DNA from: Balaenoptera acutorostrata
Lineage: Eukaryota > Chordata > Mammalia > Artiodactyla > Balaenopteridae
Direction: 5' to 3'
Length of the DNA stretch: 64,000 nt
Assembly: GCF_949987535.1 (NCBI RefSeq)
Contig: NC_080075.1
Coordinates: 40,050,269-40,114,268, forward strand
In this document: one piece after another, positions 47,914-60,084 of the stretch
How the letters are laid out: each line of letters starts with the position of its first letter
How positions within the stretch are numbered: the first letter of the stretch is position 1
Position numbers and translations under genes: made by a program
The notes under the pieces: generated by a model
Databases searched by the model: none
Told to the model about the DNA's origin: nothing
Seen by the model: the letters and a program-made list of their open reading frames with translations, nothing else

Positions 47914-49580
47914 AGAGAAAGATAAAGAAGGATACTACAGAATGATAAAAGGACCAATACAAGGTGAGGATATTACACTCATTAATATAGATGCACCCAA
48001 TATAGGGGCACCTAAATACATAAAACTAATAGTAACATACATAAACGGAGAAATTGACAAGAATCCAGTAATAGTAGGAGACTTTAACATCCCACTGACA
48101 TCAATGGACTGATCATCCAGGCAGAAAATCAGAGGTCCTAAATGAAACAATAGAGCAGTTGGACTTTACATCTACAGGACGCTAAATCCAAATACACATT
48201 CTTGGATTGCAAGAATTAGTCCATACTATCCAAAGCAATCTACAGGTTCAATCAATCCCTGTCAAAATACCCATGACATTATTCACAGAACTAGAATAAG
48301 TAATCCTAAAATTTATATGAAAGCACCCAAGACCCAGAATTGCCAAAGCAATCCTGAGGGGAAAAAAGCTGGAGGCATAACCCTCTTAGACTTTAGACTA
48401 TACTACAAAGCTACAGTAATCAGAACAGTGTGGTACTGGGACAAAAACGGATATCTGGATCAATGGAACAGAATAGAAAGCCCCAAAATAAACCCACACA
48501 CCTATGGTCAATTAATCTACAACAAAGGAGGCAAGAATATACAAGGGAGAAAAGACATTCTCTTCAACAAGTGTTAGGAAAGCTGGACAGCTACATATAA
48601 GTCAATGAAATTAGAACATTCCCTCACACCATATAAAAAAATAAACTCAAAATGGCTAAATATAAGACCTAAATGTAAGACATGACACCATAAAACTCCT
48701 AGAAGAGAACATAGGCAAAATATTCTTTGACATAAATCATGACAATTTTTTCTAGATCAGTCTCCCAAGAAAAAGAAATAAAAGCAAAAATAAACAAATG
48801 GGACCTAATCAAACTTAAAAGCTTTTGCACAGCAAAGGCAACCATCAACAAAACGAAAAGACAACCTACCAACTGGGAGAAAATATTTACAAACAATGTC
48901 ACCGACAGAGGGTTAATATCCAAAGTATACAATCAGCTCATACAACTCAATAACAAAAAAACAACCAAATATCAAAAAATGGCCAAAAGACCTAAACAGA
49001 TGTTTTTCCAAAGAAGACATACAGATGGTTAAAAGGCTCATGAAAAAAAGGCTCAACATCACTAATTAATAGAGAAATGCAAGTGAAAGCCACAATGAGG
49101 TTATCATCTCACACCAATTAGAATGTATATCATCAAAAAGTCTACAAATAAATGCTAGAGAGGATGTGGAGAAAAGGGAACCCTCATACACTGTTAGTGG
49201 GAATGTAATTTGGTGCAACCACTAAGAAGAACAATACGGAGGTTCCTTTAAAAACTAAAAATAGATCTGGCAATTCCACTCCTGGGTATATAGCTAGAAA
49301 AAAACAAAAATTCTAATTTGAAAAGATACATGCACCCCAATGTTCACAGCAGCACTATTTATAATAGTGAAGACATGGAAACAACCCAAGTGTCCATCAA
49401 CAGATGACTAGCTAAGAAGATGTGATATATATATACAATGGAATATTACTCAGCCATTAAAAAAGATTTGCAAATGCAAATCTTGCCATTTGCAGCAACA
49501 TGGATGGACCTAGAGAATACTGTACTTAGTGAAGTAAGTCAGACAGAGAAATACAAATATTATATGATATCACTTATATA
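47914..49580 (+). pseudogene. L1 ORF2 remnant of element G with RT deletion
   Basis: The endonuclease N-part reads 'DKEGYYRMIKGPIQGEDITL' and 'VIVGDFNIPLTSMD' (47762-48112 frame, whose first half is SINE). After 48203 the sequence jumps to the region after the RT domain: '[20 protein letters not shown]' (48317-48577) and '[20 protein letters not shown]' (48739-49032). Roughly 2 kb, including the RT catalytic core, is absent compared with element B. Confidence 0.88.
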
Positions 49581-49906
49581 TGGAATCTAAAAAATAATAG
49601 AAATGAAGCTATGTACAAAACTAAAACAGACTCACAGACATAGAAAACAAATTTATGATTACCAAAGGGGAGATTTTGGGGGGAAGAGATAAATTAGGAG
49701 TATGGGATTAACAGATACAAACTCCTACATATAAAATATATAAACAACAAGAATTTATGGTATATTACAGGGAACTATATTCAATATCTTATAATAACCT
49801 ATAATGGAATATGATCTGAAAAAAATAACTGAACCACTATGCTGTACACCTGAAACTAACACAATGTTGTAAATCAACTATACCTTAATAAAAAAATTTA
49901 TATAGA

Positions 49907-50830
49907 AATGCTAAAATAATTTTGAAAAGAAAATCATGGATAGGGAAGTATCAGTGTACTCATTTTCAAGACTTATTACATAGCTACAGTAATCCAGACT
50001 ATTATATTGGTGAAAGGATAGACACAGAGCAATGGAACAGAAGAGAGAACCCAGAAATAGACCCACACAAATATGACCAAATGACCTTTTACAAGAGTGG
50101 AACAGCAATTCATTGGAGTAAGGACACCTTTTCAACAAATGTTGATGGAACAACTCGATAGCCATAGACAAGAAAAAAAAAAAAAGTTCCTTGACCTAAA
50201 CTTCACACCAGAAGATAAGACAAAAGAAAAGTCGGGGACCTAGGGCTTGGTGAAGAGTTCTTAGATATAACACCAAAATCATAATGTATAAAAGAAAATA
50301 CTGATAAATTGGATTTATTCAAAAATAAAAGCTTTTGCTCTGTGAAGAACCATCTCAAGAAATTGAAAAGACAAGCTATAGATTGGGAAAAAAATATCTG
50401 CAAACCACATATCTGACAAAGGACTCACATCTAGAATATATAAAGAAATCTCAACACTCAACAGTAAAAATACAAACAATCCAATTACAAAATTGGCAAA
50501 AGACACGAGATATTTCACTGAGGAGGACATAGGGTGGCAAATAAGCGGGTGAAAAGATGTTCAACATCACTAGGTGCTAGGGAAATGCAAACTAAGACCA
50601 TAAGGAGTTATTACTGAACATCTATTAGAACAACTAAAATTTAAAAAAACAACAAAAACCTGTGATAATACCAAATGCTAGCTAAGGTACAGATAAACGT
50701 GATCTCTCATACATTGTTCATGGAAATGTAAAATGGTACTAGCACTCTGGAAAATAATTTCGCAGTTTCTTAAAAAACTAATCATACACTTAACCATATG
50801 ATCCAGCAATTTCCCACACAAAAAAAGTAT
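49907..50830 (+). mobile_element. Old L1 element F, right part
   Basis: Resumes the ORF2 C-terminal half after the L1 G insertion: 'tagctacagtaatccagact' and 'gaacccagaaatagacccac', then the C-terminal domain to 'atccagcaatttcccacaca' at about 50800. The 3' UTR is missing. Frames 49922-50161 and 50335-50532 are pieces of it. Confidence 0.85.
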
Positions 50831-51751
50831 ACAGAGTTGTTAAGGTCCAAACATGATGATAATAATAAAAAAATAAGTAATCCCCCTCGTTTTTTAACTG
50901 TGCTACCAAGACAGGCCAATATATAGCATTTTAATAGTATTTAAAAATTTTTTTCACCATTATAGGTCAATTTTGGAATATGTAATTTCTTTTCTTGACC
51001 TAATTTGTGGAGCCTAGAGTATGGAAAATAATTATTTTAACAAGCATCTTATTTATGTGTATTCATTTGCAAAGTGATTTTGATTTTAGTCTTTTTGTTA
51101 CTGTTATTTGTTCCATTTCTTATGTTAATTTAACATCTTAATTGTTTGATTTATTTTTTGAATCAGTGGTATTAAAATCTATTTTGATAGGAATTATAAT
51201 TTTGCATTTGTTTGGGGATTAACAAAATGTGAAACAGCCAAATGATTATCTTTTCTCTAATACACACTAAAAGAAGAATACACCAGAGGTGTCATAGGCA
51301 ACACTCTGAAGAAGTACTGTGACAATGCACAGTAAACAGGTAACCTTGGGCATGTGTAGCAGATACGTCTGTTTCAGCCATATGCATTGCATCTCACAGA
51401 GGCACAATGTAAGTAAACACCCACTCCATTAGCATATCTAATGATTTCTCTATGAAATATGAAAAAATTAATCTCTCATGCTGTATTCCCCATGTTACTT
51501 CTCTTTCTCAGGCAGAGGTATTGCTTGGAGGCAGAGGAAGAGGTCAGGAAGAAGTGATTTTTTTTTTTTTACCTTGCCCTTAATAATACAATAATAATAC
51601 ATTAAGCATTATTAAACTTCATTACATGAGCATATCTCTTAAAAATTAATATTGTTATGTCTTAGTTTCCTACCTAGCAAAGTGGGGGGGGACAGTATAT
51701 TGGTACCCTTCCTGATAATATTAATAGAGAAAAATATCATAGCATAATTAT
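50831..51751. other. Single-copy DNA
   Basis: AT-rich, no repeat or exon recognised; contains a T run at about 51558-51570. Confidence 0.45.
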
Positions 51752-51769
51752 CATAGAGTAGAATTTTTT

Positions 51770-52557
51770 TAACATTGTTATTGGAGTATAATTGCTTTAC
51801 AATGGTGTGTTAGTTTCTGCTTTATAACAAAGTGAATCAGCTACACATATACATATATCCCCGTATCTCCTCCCTCTTGCGTCTCCCTCCCACCCTCCCT
51901 ATCCCACCCCTCTAGGTGGTCACAAAGCACCGAGCTGATCCCCCTGTGCTATGTGGCTGCTTCCCACTAGTGATCTGTTTTACATTTGGTAGTGTATATA
52001 TGTCCATGCCACTCTCTCACTTCATCCCAGCTTACCCTTCCCCTCCCCTGTCCTCAAGTCCATTCTCTACGTCTGCGTCCTTATTCCTGTCCTGCCCCTA
52101 GGTTCTTCAGAACCATTTTTTTTTTTTTTTTTTTAGATTCCATATATATGTGTTAGCATACGGTGTTTGGTTTTGTCTTTCTGACTTACTTCACTCTGTA
52201 TGACAGATTCTAGGTCCATCCACCTCACTATAAATAACTCCATTTCGTTTCTTATTATGGCTGAGTAATATTTCATTGTATATATGTGCCACATCTTCTT
52301 TATCCATTCATCTGTCAATGGACACTTAGGTTACTTCCATGTCCTGGCTATTGTAAATAGAGCTGCAATGAACATTGTGGTACATGACTCTTTTTGAATT
52401 ATGGTTTTCTCAGGGTATATGCCCAGTAGTGGGATTGCCAGGTCGAATGGTAGTTCTATTTTTAGTTTTTTAAGGAACCTCCATACTGTTCTCCATAGTG
52501 GCTGTATCAATTTACATTCCCACCAACAGTACAAGAGGGTTCCCTTTTCTCCACACC
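51770..52557 (-). mobile_element. 5'-truncated L1 (788 bp), second hit at one site
   Basis: 3' UTR at the left (complement of 'aacacaccattgtaaagcaa'), then the end of ORF2: frame 52133-52318 ends '...MLTHIYGI' stop, the natural ORF2 C-terminus, and 52331-52534 precedes it. Truncated at about 52557. Its right junction starts with 'tagaattttttt', a copy of the left target, which implies insertion into the left duplication of the neighbouring L1. Confidence 0.9.
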
Positions 52558-52572
52558 TAGAATTTTTTTTTT

Positions 52573-52873
52573 AATTGGAGTATAGTTGCATTACAATGCT
52601 GCGTTAGTTTCTGCTGAACAATGAAGTGAATCAGCCATAGGTATACATATGTCCCCTCCCTCTTGGACCTCCCTCCCCTCCCACCCCACCCATCTAGGTC
52701 ATCACAGAGCACCAAGCTGAGTTCCCTGTGCTATACAGCAGGTTCCCAGTAGCTATCTGTTTTACACATTGTAGTGTATTTATAGCAAACCTAATCTCCC
52801 AATTCATCCCACCCTCCCCTTCCCCCCCCCATGTCCACATGTCCATTCTCTACGTCTGCATTTCCATTCCTGC
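52573..52873 (-). mobile_element. 5'-truncated L1 3' UTR (301 bp), first hit
   Basis: Only the 3' UTR is present (complement of 'taatgcaactatactccaat' at the left). The outer duplication 'catagagtagaatttttt' (51752-51769 and 52874-52891, 18 of 18) encloses both this copy and the 788-bp copy to its left, so this one probably came first. Confidence 0.88.
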
Positions 52874-52891
52874 CATAGAGTAGAATTTTTT

Positions 52892-53739
52892 AATAAAAAA
52901 ATGAACATTTCAGCTTAACTTCTCAAACGAAAATTAGATTTAAAGCCTGTAACTTATTTCTTTCAAAGCATACAATATAACCATTAGAAACGTTTCTTAT
53001 TTGTAGGTTTTGGTGAAATTCTGGTCATCATTTGACAGACCCCCACTGTGGTCCCATTAGTAGGAGTTCCCTGGACAAGTCCAGTTCCCTGGACAAGGCC
53101 ATTCAGGTTTGGCTACTAATAAAAGTCTAGAAGGTAGAATAAAGGAATTTCCACTATACTTTTTTTTTTTTTTTTACTATTTATATGACATTTTGAAATG
53201 AATGTGTTTTCCAAAAGAAAAAATCAGTTTCAATATTATTAAAACAACACAAAATATTACAAAAGAGATACAAAAGGACTCAGTTCAAAACTGAAATATT
53301 TGAGGATATAAAGGTGTTCTGAGTTGTGGCATCTTTAAAATTTTGTATCTTCTAGTTTTAGACTTAATCTTTCCACTTAAAAATATTTGTTAATAATATC
53401 ATATTGAAAAATGTAGCAACTCTGACTTTCAAAGACTCTGGACTACTATTTCCACAATCCAGTGCCACCCCTTCCAACATCCGGGTAGGCAAGTATTTTA
53501 AGTGATTTTAAATGATTAATCTGTAATAATGCAATTCTGAAAATCCTTTCTTCAGTAAGAAGGTAGGAAAGACAGTGTTATGAATGAACTCACTTAAGAA
53601 TTTTTTTAAAGCTCCTGGAAAGTGGCAGTCTATACTCATCTAATTTTTCTGTCTCCTAAAACTTCAATGAGGAGGAATAGAAGGGAAGGTTGAGTAACTG
53701 ACAAATCTAAGAAAGAACCTAGCATGCGGAAGGCCAAGA
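52892..53739. other. Single-copy DNA with poly-T
   Basis: No feature recognised; a T run of about 16 at 53160-53175 could be a relic of a retroposon tail. Confidence 0.4.
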
Positions 53740-54400
53740 ACTACGCCAAATTATACAAAACCCAAGGACTGGACTGACTGAACTTTTCAACAACAGCATT
53801 GGAAGTAAGACAACAGTGGAGCAATGCCTTCAAACTTCAGAAGAAAAATGATTTACTCACTAGAATTCTTGAATTATAAGGGAGACTCTTCAAAATACAA
53901 AGAAATGGTAGTAACAGGGCACTAAGAAATCAGGGTGTGGGGAAGATAAAAAGGAAAGGACAGTGGGGGAAAGCTCTTCAAGAAGCAGTCTGAGCCCCAT
54001 TCTACCGCATGACTGACTGACCTTGTCCACAGAGGAGTGCAGGTTAAATTCTCTGGAGAGGGTAAAAGAGAAAGACCCCAGTGTGAGTACCATGTCACAA
54101 AGAAGGGGATTAAAGGATGGTGTGCAACTAAATGGGAAAATGTTGAGATCCCTGGTCTACTTTCCCCAGTTGGCTCCCAGAACACTGGCAGTAAGGGTAT
54201 AACTTCCAGGAAAGAGATTTCAAAGTCAGTCAGACTAGTGGTAAAGACCTGTTACATCTACAAAGATACATCTTGGGCTCCCCAGCACATACTCCATCCC
54301 TCCCCCAAATTATCCTATGTGAAGCTAGTAAGTCTTGAGTTTTGCAGAATTTACTCAAACGTTGCCCACTGACCTCCCTAGAATGGGGCTCTTATAAACT
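53740..54400 (+). mobile_element. Probable very old L1 relic
   Basis: 'gacaacagtggagcaatgcc' followed by 'ttcaaacttcagaagaaaaa' and 'gatttactcactagaattct' resembles the ORF1 C-terminal segment of old L1s (compare 1830-1900 here). The remainder to 54400 is consistent with the same relic but not diagnostic. The 111-codon frame at 54037-54372 shows no domain. Confidence 0.45.
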
Positions 54401-54581
54401 CCATAGGGAAGCAGAAATTCAACTATTACTATTCAGCTTCCCTCTTCCAGGGAGCCTTCATGTAACTGTAGCATTACTGTCTTTTCTTTAGAAAGCTAGG
54501 TTTGTGAGTGCTACTCAGATCTTCAAAACTAGACAATATGCTGTCTAGAGATACATAGGAGGGTGGTAAAATGTTCCCTGA

Positions 54582-54949
54582 GGGGATTCCCTGGTGGTGC
54601 AGTGGTTAAGAATCCACCTGCCAGTGCAGGGGACACGGGTTCGAGCCCTGGTCCGGGAAGATCCCACATGCAAGGAGCAACTAAGCCCATGCGCCACAGC
54701 TACTGAGCCTGCACTCTAGAGCTCATGAGCCACAGCTACTGAGCCCGCGTGCCACAACTCCTGAAGCCTGCATGCCTACAGCCTGTACTCTGCAACAAGA
54801 GAAGCCACTACAATGAGAAGCCTGCACACTGCAATGAAGAGTAGCCTCTGCTCACCGCAACTAGAGAAAGCCCGCGCGCAGCAACGAAGACCCAACACAA
54901 CCAAAAACAAATAAATAAATAAATTAACAATAAAGTATTAAAAATAAAA
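54582..54949 (+). repeat. Full-length CHR-2 SINE with TSD
   Basis: Complete copy from 'ggggattccctggtggtgca' to the (aaat)n tail. A perfect 9-base duplication, 'gttccctga', lies at 54573-54581 and 54950-54958. B-box-like 'ggttcgagccctgg' intact. Confidence 0.95.
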
Positions 54950-54958
54950 GTTCCCTGA

Positions 54959-56010
54959 TAAAATTATTAGGTTAATGGAGAATCTAGATCTTTGCTGATT
55001 TTAATTTATCAGAAATTATCTGAATAGTTGCAAATGCATTGCACAGTTTAGTCAAGATGACTCAACATTCAGCTATGAATAGAATTCATGAGCCTTATCA
55101 ATGGGAGCTGGGTTGTTTCCCTAAAATAGGAATTCCTAATTTTCTCATTTAAAATTTAAGGTTACTACATTTAGACATATTTATATTTATTCAGTACTGA
55201 TACAGTCATTTCTCATTTTTGTTTAATGAGGGACTAAAAGAATTAAAGAATATATCCATTTTAATTGTCTATATAGATAATTGGTTTGCTGGGGAGCCAA
55301 TTCCCCATTTTTTCTTATGCTTTATAGGTTAGATCAGCTGTTCTTAACATTTTTAGACCTTTTCCTCTTTTAAAACAAATATATGACATCAATTTTACTT
55401 TGCTGAAATCAGTCATAGATAATGAATATGTATATATCACACATACATAATTTTAATTAGATAATGCAGTTATAACTTTAATGTAGATTAGAAATAAATG
55501 TAAAGTAGTTTATAATTTAAAAAAATAAGTCCTTGTGACACTTCTACACTGAAAGGCATAATGAAGTATTATTAAGTAGCTTATACATGTATATAAAATC
55601 ACTGTAAATGTAACAGCTATAAATGCAGGATGATACATCAGTACTGTATTGCAGACTCAAATGCTGCAAGCTTCGCCTCTAGGCAAGGCCTTAAGCATAG
55701 TCTAAAAACCACCTACTTATGTGTGCCATCTGCTCTATCCACTCCTAGAATTCTGGCCAAGTACCCTGCCTCCTCTGAGGCCTCCTCAGACCAGGAGACA
55801 AAAGGAGTTACCTGATCACTAGAGCTGCAAGTAAAAGACTTGATGCTTAGCATGGCAAAGAATGTATAGTTATTATCCAAGCCAGCAGCTCTTCTTCCCA
55901 TATTCCTGATCTCCAGCCATGGTACATGAGATCTTCAGTTTTATCCAATGTCTTGCTTAAAAAAAAAGGGCAGGGGGAAACTCCTGTTGTGCCAATACCC
56001 TACAGCTCTG
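54959..56010. other. Single-copy DNA upstream of RT fossil
   Basis: No known repeat recognised. Short open frames at 55630-55815 (+) and 55713-55901 (-) overlap antisense and have no recognisable domain. Part of it could belong to the retroelement relic that follows. Confidence 0.4.
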
Positions 56011-56019
56011 ATGGTCTGA

Positions 56020-56200
56020 GTCTTAAAGAATCTGGACTTACAGGGTAGAATTGTAAGTGAAAACGTCTTCCAGATACTCTTAAGCTAAAAGTAACTTGTG
56101 ATGTCCTTAAGCCTATGCAATGCTTCAGCCAGATTCCAAAGGTTGATTGTTAGGTTAGCAGTGATCATATATATGGATGAAATTTTGATTTTTATTCTTA
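56020..56200 (+). pseudogene. Ty3/gypsy-like reverse transcriptase fossil
   Basis: In one frame the translation shows 'LKNLDL', then (after two stops) 'LVMSLSLCNASARFQRLI' and 'VIIYMDEILIFI'. These match, in the right order, three conserved blocks of Ty3/gypsy reverse transcriptase: the LDL Asp block, the (F)GLxNAPxxFQ block and the YxDD active site (here YMDE, second Asp lost). Spacing between blocks is shorter than in the family, so there are internal deletions. This is not the L1 pattern (FADD). No LTRs were found around it. I infer a very old LTR-retrotransposon relic; chance is unlikely but not excluded. Confidence 0.6.
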
Positions 56201-56599
56201 GCTTTCAACTTTATATGAGTCTCTGTCCAGGTAAGGCTGAACTGCCTGCAAGAGTACTGCCACTTGACCAACCCCTAAGAACGCATCTTTGAGAGCCTGG
56301 AGGTGACTCTCCTAAGCAATGCTCTATCCAACTATGGGAAAGGATCCAACCTAGAATAGGACAACACCTCCCCCCATCAAAAATATTTAAACTCTTCTGG
56401 GATTCACAGGTTATTTCATCTTCCATTTTTCTAACCTCATTACCCTGCATTTGATGAACCTTCTAAAAAAAAGTATAAGGCTTCACCTGAATTCTAATCA
56501 TAAATTTTCCACAGTTTTAATTAACTGAGACAATAGGAGCAAACAACAATTGGACACCTACACACAGCAATGCCTAACCCAATCAAGAATCCTTTAGAG

Positions 56600-57189
56600 C
56601 AGGGCCCCCTGGGCCACAGACAAGTACTGGTCCGTGGCCTGTTAGGAATCGGGCCGCACAGCAGGGTGTGAGTGGTGGGCGAGCGAGCAAAGCGTCATCT
56701 GTATTTATAGCCGCTCCCCATTGCTCGCATTACTGCCTGAGCTCTGCCTCTGTCAGATCAGCAGTGGCATTAGATTCTCATAGGAATGTAAACCCTACTG
56801 TGAACTGTGCATGCAAGGGATCTAGGTTGCACGCTCCTTATGAGAATCTAATGCCTGATAATCTGAGGTGGTGATGCTAGCGCTGGGGAGCAGCTGCAAA
56901 TACAGATTATCATTAGCAGAGAAGTCTGACTGCACGGAGACCATAATAAATCAGTTGCTTGCAGACTCATATCAAAACCCTATTAGTGAGTGGCAAGTGA
57001 AAAGCTCACGGCTCCCACTGATTCTGCATTATGGTGAGTTGTATAACCATTTCATTATATATTACAATGTAATAATAATAAAAATAAAGTGCACAATAAA
57101 TGTAATGGACTTGTATCATCCCAAAACCATCCCGCAAAAACTGTCTTCCACGAAACCAGTCCCTGGTGCCAAAAAGCTTGGGGACTGCT
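56600..57189. repeat. 590-bp hAT-type MITE, long form
   Basis: Starts CAGGGCCCCCTGGGCC and ends 'aaaaagcttggggactgc', with an 8-base duplication eroded to 7 of 8 ('ctttagag' 56592-56599, 'atttagag' 57190-57197). It holds an internal inverted repeat: 'gcattagattctcatagga' (about 56767-56785) pairs with 'tccttatgagaatctaatgc' (about 56834-56853). The ends are the same as the 205-bp copy at 32227. Non-coding. Confidence 0.88.
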
Positions 57190-57197
57190 ATTTAGAG

Positions 57198-60084
57198 ACA
57201 AGCCCCTAAAGATAAGGGATATAGGCCAGGAGATGGAGAAATCATCTGCAAATACACCTGGCTCAGTATCTAAAAGAAAAATTCAAACGTATTTTATTCA
57301 TAACTGAATAAAAATTCAGTTATGACTGACACTGGCCAGTAAATAACTTACTACATTCATTTGCTGAATATCACTGCATAATAATTTTGACTTCCACACC
57401 TGCTTTTTCTCTGCACTACTGGATAACTGTACAAACTCTCATCAATCACTAGTTAGGAAGGACTTCAGACTTAGAAACCTAATAAGGCAGGGAAACTTTC
57501 TAAAATGGCAAGCAATATACAACAGTCATCAGGAGACACCCTTGAAGCTGAAGAAAACATTTTCCTTCAGGACACATTCATTCTATCAATTTTAGCTAAA
57601 AATTTCCTAGAACCTTTCAGAGTCATAGTTATAACCAACTACCTCACATTTAGCTTAGAGTTATACATGTTCAGTCAGATTCACCCACTCTTCTGCTGCT
57701 CCCTACAACTCTCAAGTTACTTTCTCACCCAATGCTCTAATCATAAAAGGAATGCAAGAAGTAACAAACTCCCAACAACCTCATGTCCAGCTTTGAAATT
57801 TGCTATAATAGGAACCAATTTTCTAAAACTAGAAAGCACTAAGACACATGAAGAACTTTTATTGGCTTAAACCCTGCTTCTACCATCAAAATCTATTCCC
57901 TTGAGTTAAAACTATGTACCAGATTGCCACACAAAAGATAGAATATAGATAATAATACATAAATAAAAAAGAAAAAATTACTAAGGATGCCATGTTTGGG
58001 GAAGCAGGGGAAGGAGATATAGTCAGCATAGTCATAGAATTTTTTTTTTTTGCTATTCTGTTTTCACTGTACCTTAATATGCATAGAATAGTCATTACAC
58101 CACTGAAGATAATATACATATATATTTAAGTCATTCATATTAACATTTTCTAGATGTGTAGAAGTTACTTTATAGAAAATTTGGAAGCAAGGCAGAACAA
58201 GTACCTTAGTACCAAGTTTTAACAATTTTGTTAAAATATAATAATTCTTATAATACGTTATTTTAATTGCAAGGAAATTTTACTCGTTTAGATGGAATAG
58301 AAGTCTTTCCTTGAGGACTTACACTTTAATCTCGGGTTTTCAAACACTGATGTGGTTGCGTGGCCTTTTAAAAGCCTTTGGGTACAAGAATGATAAAAAG
58401 TGGTTTTAGTTATTGGCATGCCTGTGCAACAAAGCATTTAGGAGTTGTGATTGACAGGCCAGAACTGTGTATAAGGGAAAACCTATGCTTATGTCTGCTT
58501 CACTGACTTTATTAGCCACACCCTACTTGTAAATTGTAAACTGTCATTCAAAGTAGCAAAGTGATGTTTTAAACAAGTCAGGTTATAATACCCCTACTTC
58601 TTTTGTCTTAATGCCTAAAGGTAAATTCAGAAAGTACTCCTATGTTTTGGCTCATAAAAGCATCCATCTGGGAAAAAACTAAATAAAAAGCCCAAATAGT
58701 AAACAGCAATGCAAAGAATATTTATAACACTATGCATATATGTAAGTTGAATATTTAAAATCATGGATAATTCAGACTTTGTTATAGTTCAGCAACTATT
58801 TCAGATTGAGAATGAAGAAAATAATTTTATTAATTGTTGGCAGTTTTTTAACCAGTATTTTAAAACATACTGTTAACAATATGTACTGAATTAAAATTGC
58901 TAATAATATGAAAAGTTTCACTGGAGACCTTTACTATCTTTGCAAAGAACTTTGGGAAAATCTGTGTTTTAAAGCATGGTGTATTTTATGAGAAATGCCT
59001 AGTTTTACATTAAAATATTAAAATAAATGCAGAAACAAATATATATTCACATCATAGTTTTCTAACAACTGCACAATTTTGGACTGAAATAAGGGATGAA
59101 AACAAGTATTACAGTTTGCTGACTTCTTACTAATAATATTCTAAATATTCTTTCCTGAATTTTAGATAATTTAATCTTAACTAACCTTAATAAAAGTAAT
59201 ATGAACTCATCAAAAAAATACAAATTGTACAGAAAAGCACAATATAGTCAATGAAAATCCCTCATGATCCACTCCGTCTAATCTGACCAAAAACATTACT
59301 TGCAACAAAATACCTTTTGTGGTCTAAATTTCAATAAGGTAATAATTCAAATGTCTAGCTTTTAGATAAGTACTAAAGGTTTTAATACTTGTACCATGAA
59401 TTACCAAATTGAATTCCAGTCAGTGCTCAGATTTGAGGTAAAAACCTTTCTGTAATTACTCAGTAACTTAGTATTCCATAGTGACACTTCTAATTTTCAT
59501 ATCTGAACGGATATGAAGGCTTTGTCAATGGATGGAGGCACCCTTAAGGGGCATGAGGTAGTCTAGTCTTTATCTGTGATTCAATTGAAGGAATCTTGGG
59601 TTTTTCTTTTTGAGGTGGACCAAACCACAGAACGATGTCTCAGGAAGCCTATTTATCTGACAAGAAGAAAAGATAAACACCTGTAAGTTGATGTTTAAAG
59701 CCCAAACTAGTTTTGAAGTAACAAGAAAGGGAAAGCTAACAGTTCAAATTTCAGTCACTTTTCATCTAAACCCATCAATGTGTGCACTGGTCCATTAATT
59801 ATGTGGCCCAACACAAAATGATATGTTAGTCATCCCTTTTCTCCTAGATGACAGATGTGAGGTAAGATTTTAGTTCAGGAGAAGGAAAGCTATTTCAAAT
59901 ACTTCACCTTTTGGTCTCAAGAATTTACCTAACTCATGTATGAAAATGAAAAACTACTAATTGAGGATCAAACGAATTGTTTTGTTGATCACTCTATTAA
60001 AACCAAAATAAAATTGGAGAGGAGTGATTTAAAACCTATGATTCTAATGGACCCAGCTTTTCTAGGTTAATAAAGTAATCTAAG
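57198..60084. other. Single-copy DNA, no gene recognised
   Basis: Longest uninterrupted non-repeat stretch here (2.9 kb). A 121-codon frame at 57505-57870 starts at an ATG in reasonable context but has no domain I know and atypical composition; it is probably chance. A T run occurs at about 58039-58050. Confidence 0.45.

Larger units (their letters stand above)
44818..49891 (+). mobile_element. L1 element G, complete ends, RT region deleted
   Basis: The 5' terminus is at about 44821 with AAGATGGCGGAGTAGG; the 3' terminus at 49840-49891 is 'cacctgaaactaacacaatg' plus A-tail. A diverged duplication (44803-44817 and 49892-49906, 13 of 15) joins element F on both sides. In order: 1.5 kb 5' UTR of a type unlike A and B, ORF1 (about 46400-47180), a CHR-2 SINE, the endonuclease start of ORF2, then a deletion at 48199-48203 removing the RT domain, and the ORF2 C-terminus with 3' UTR. 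Confidence 0.9.
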
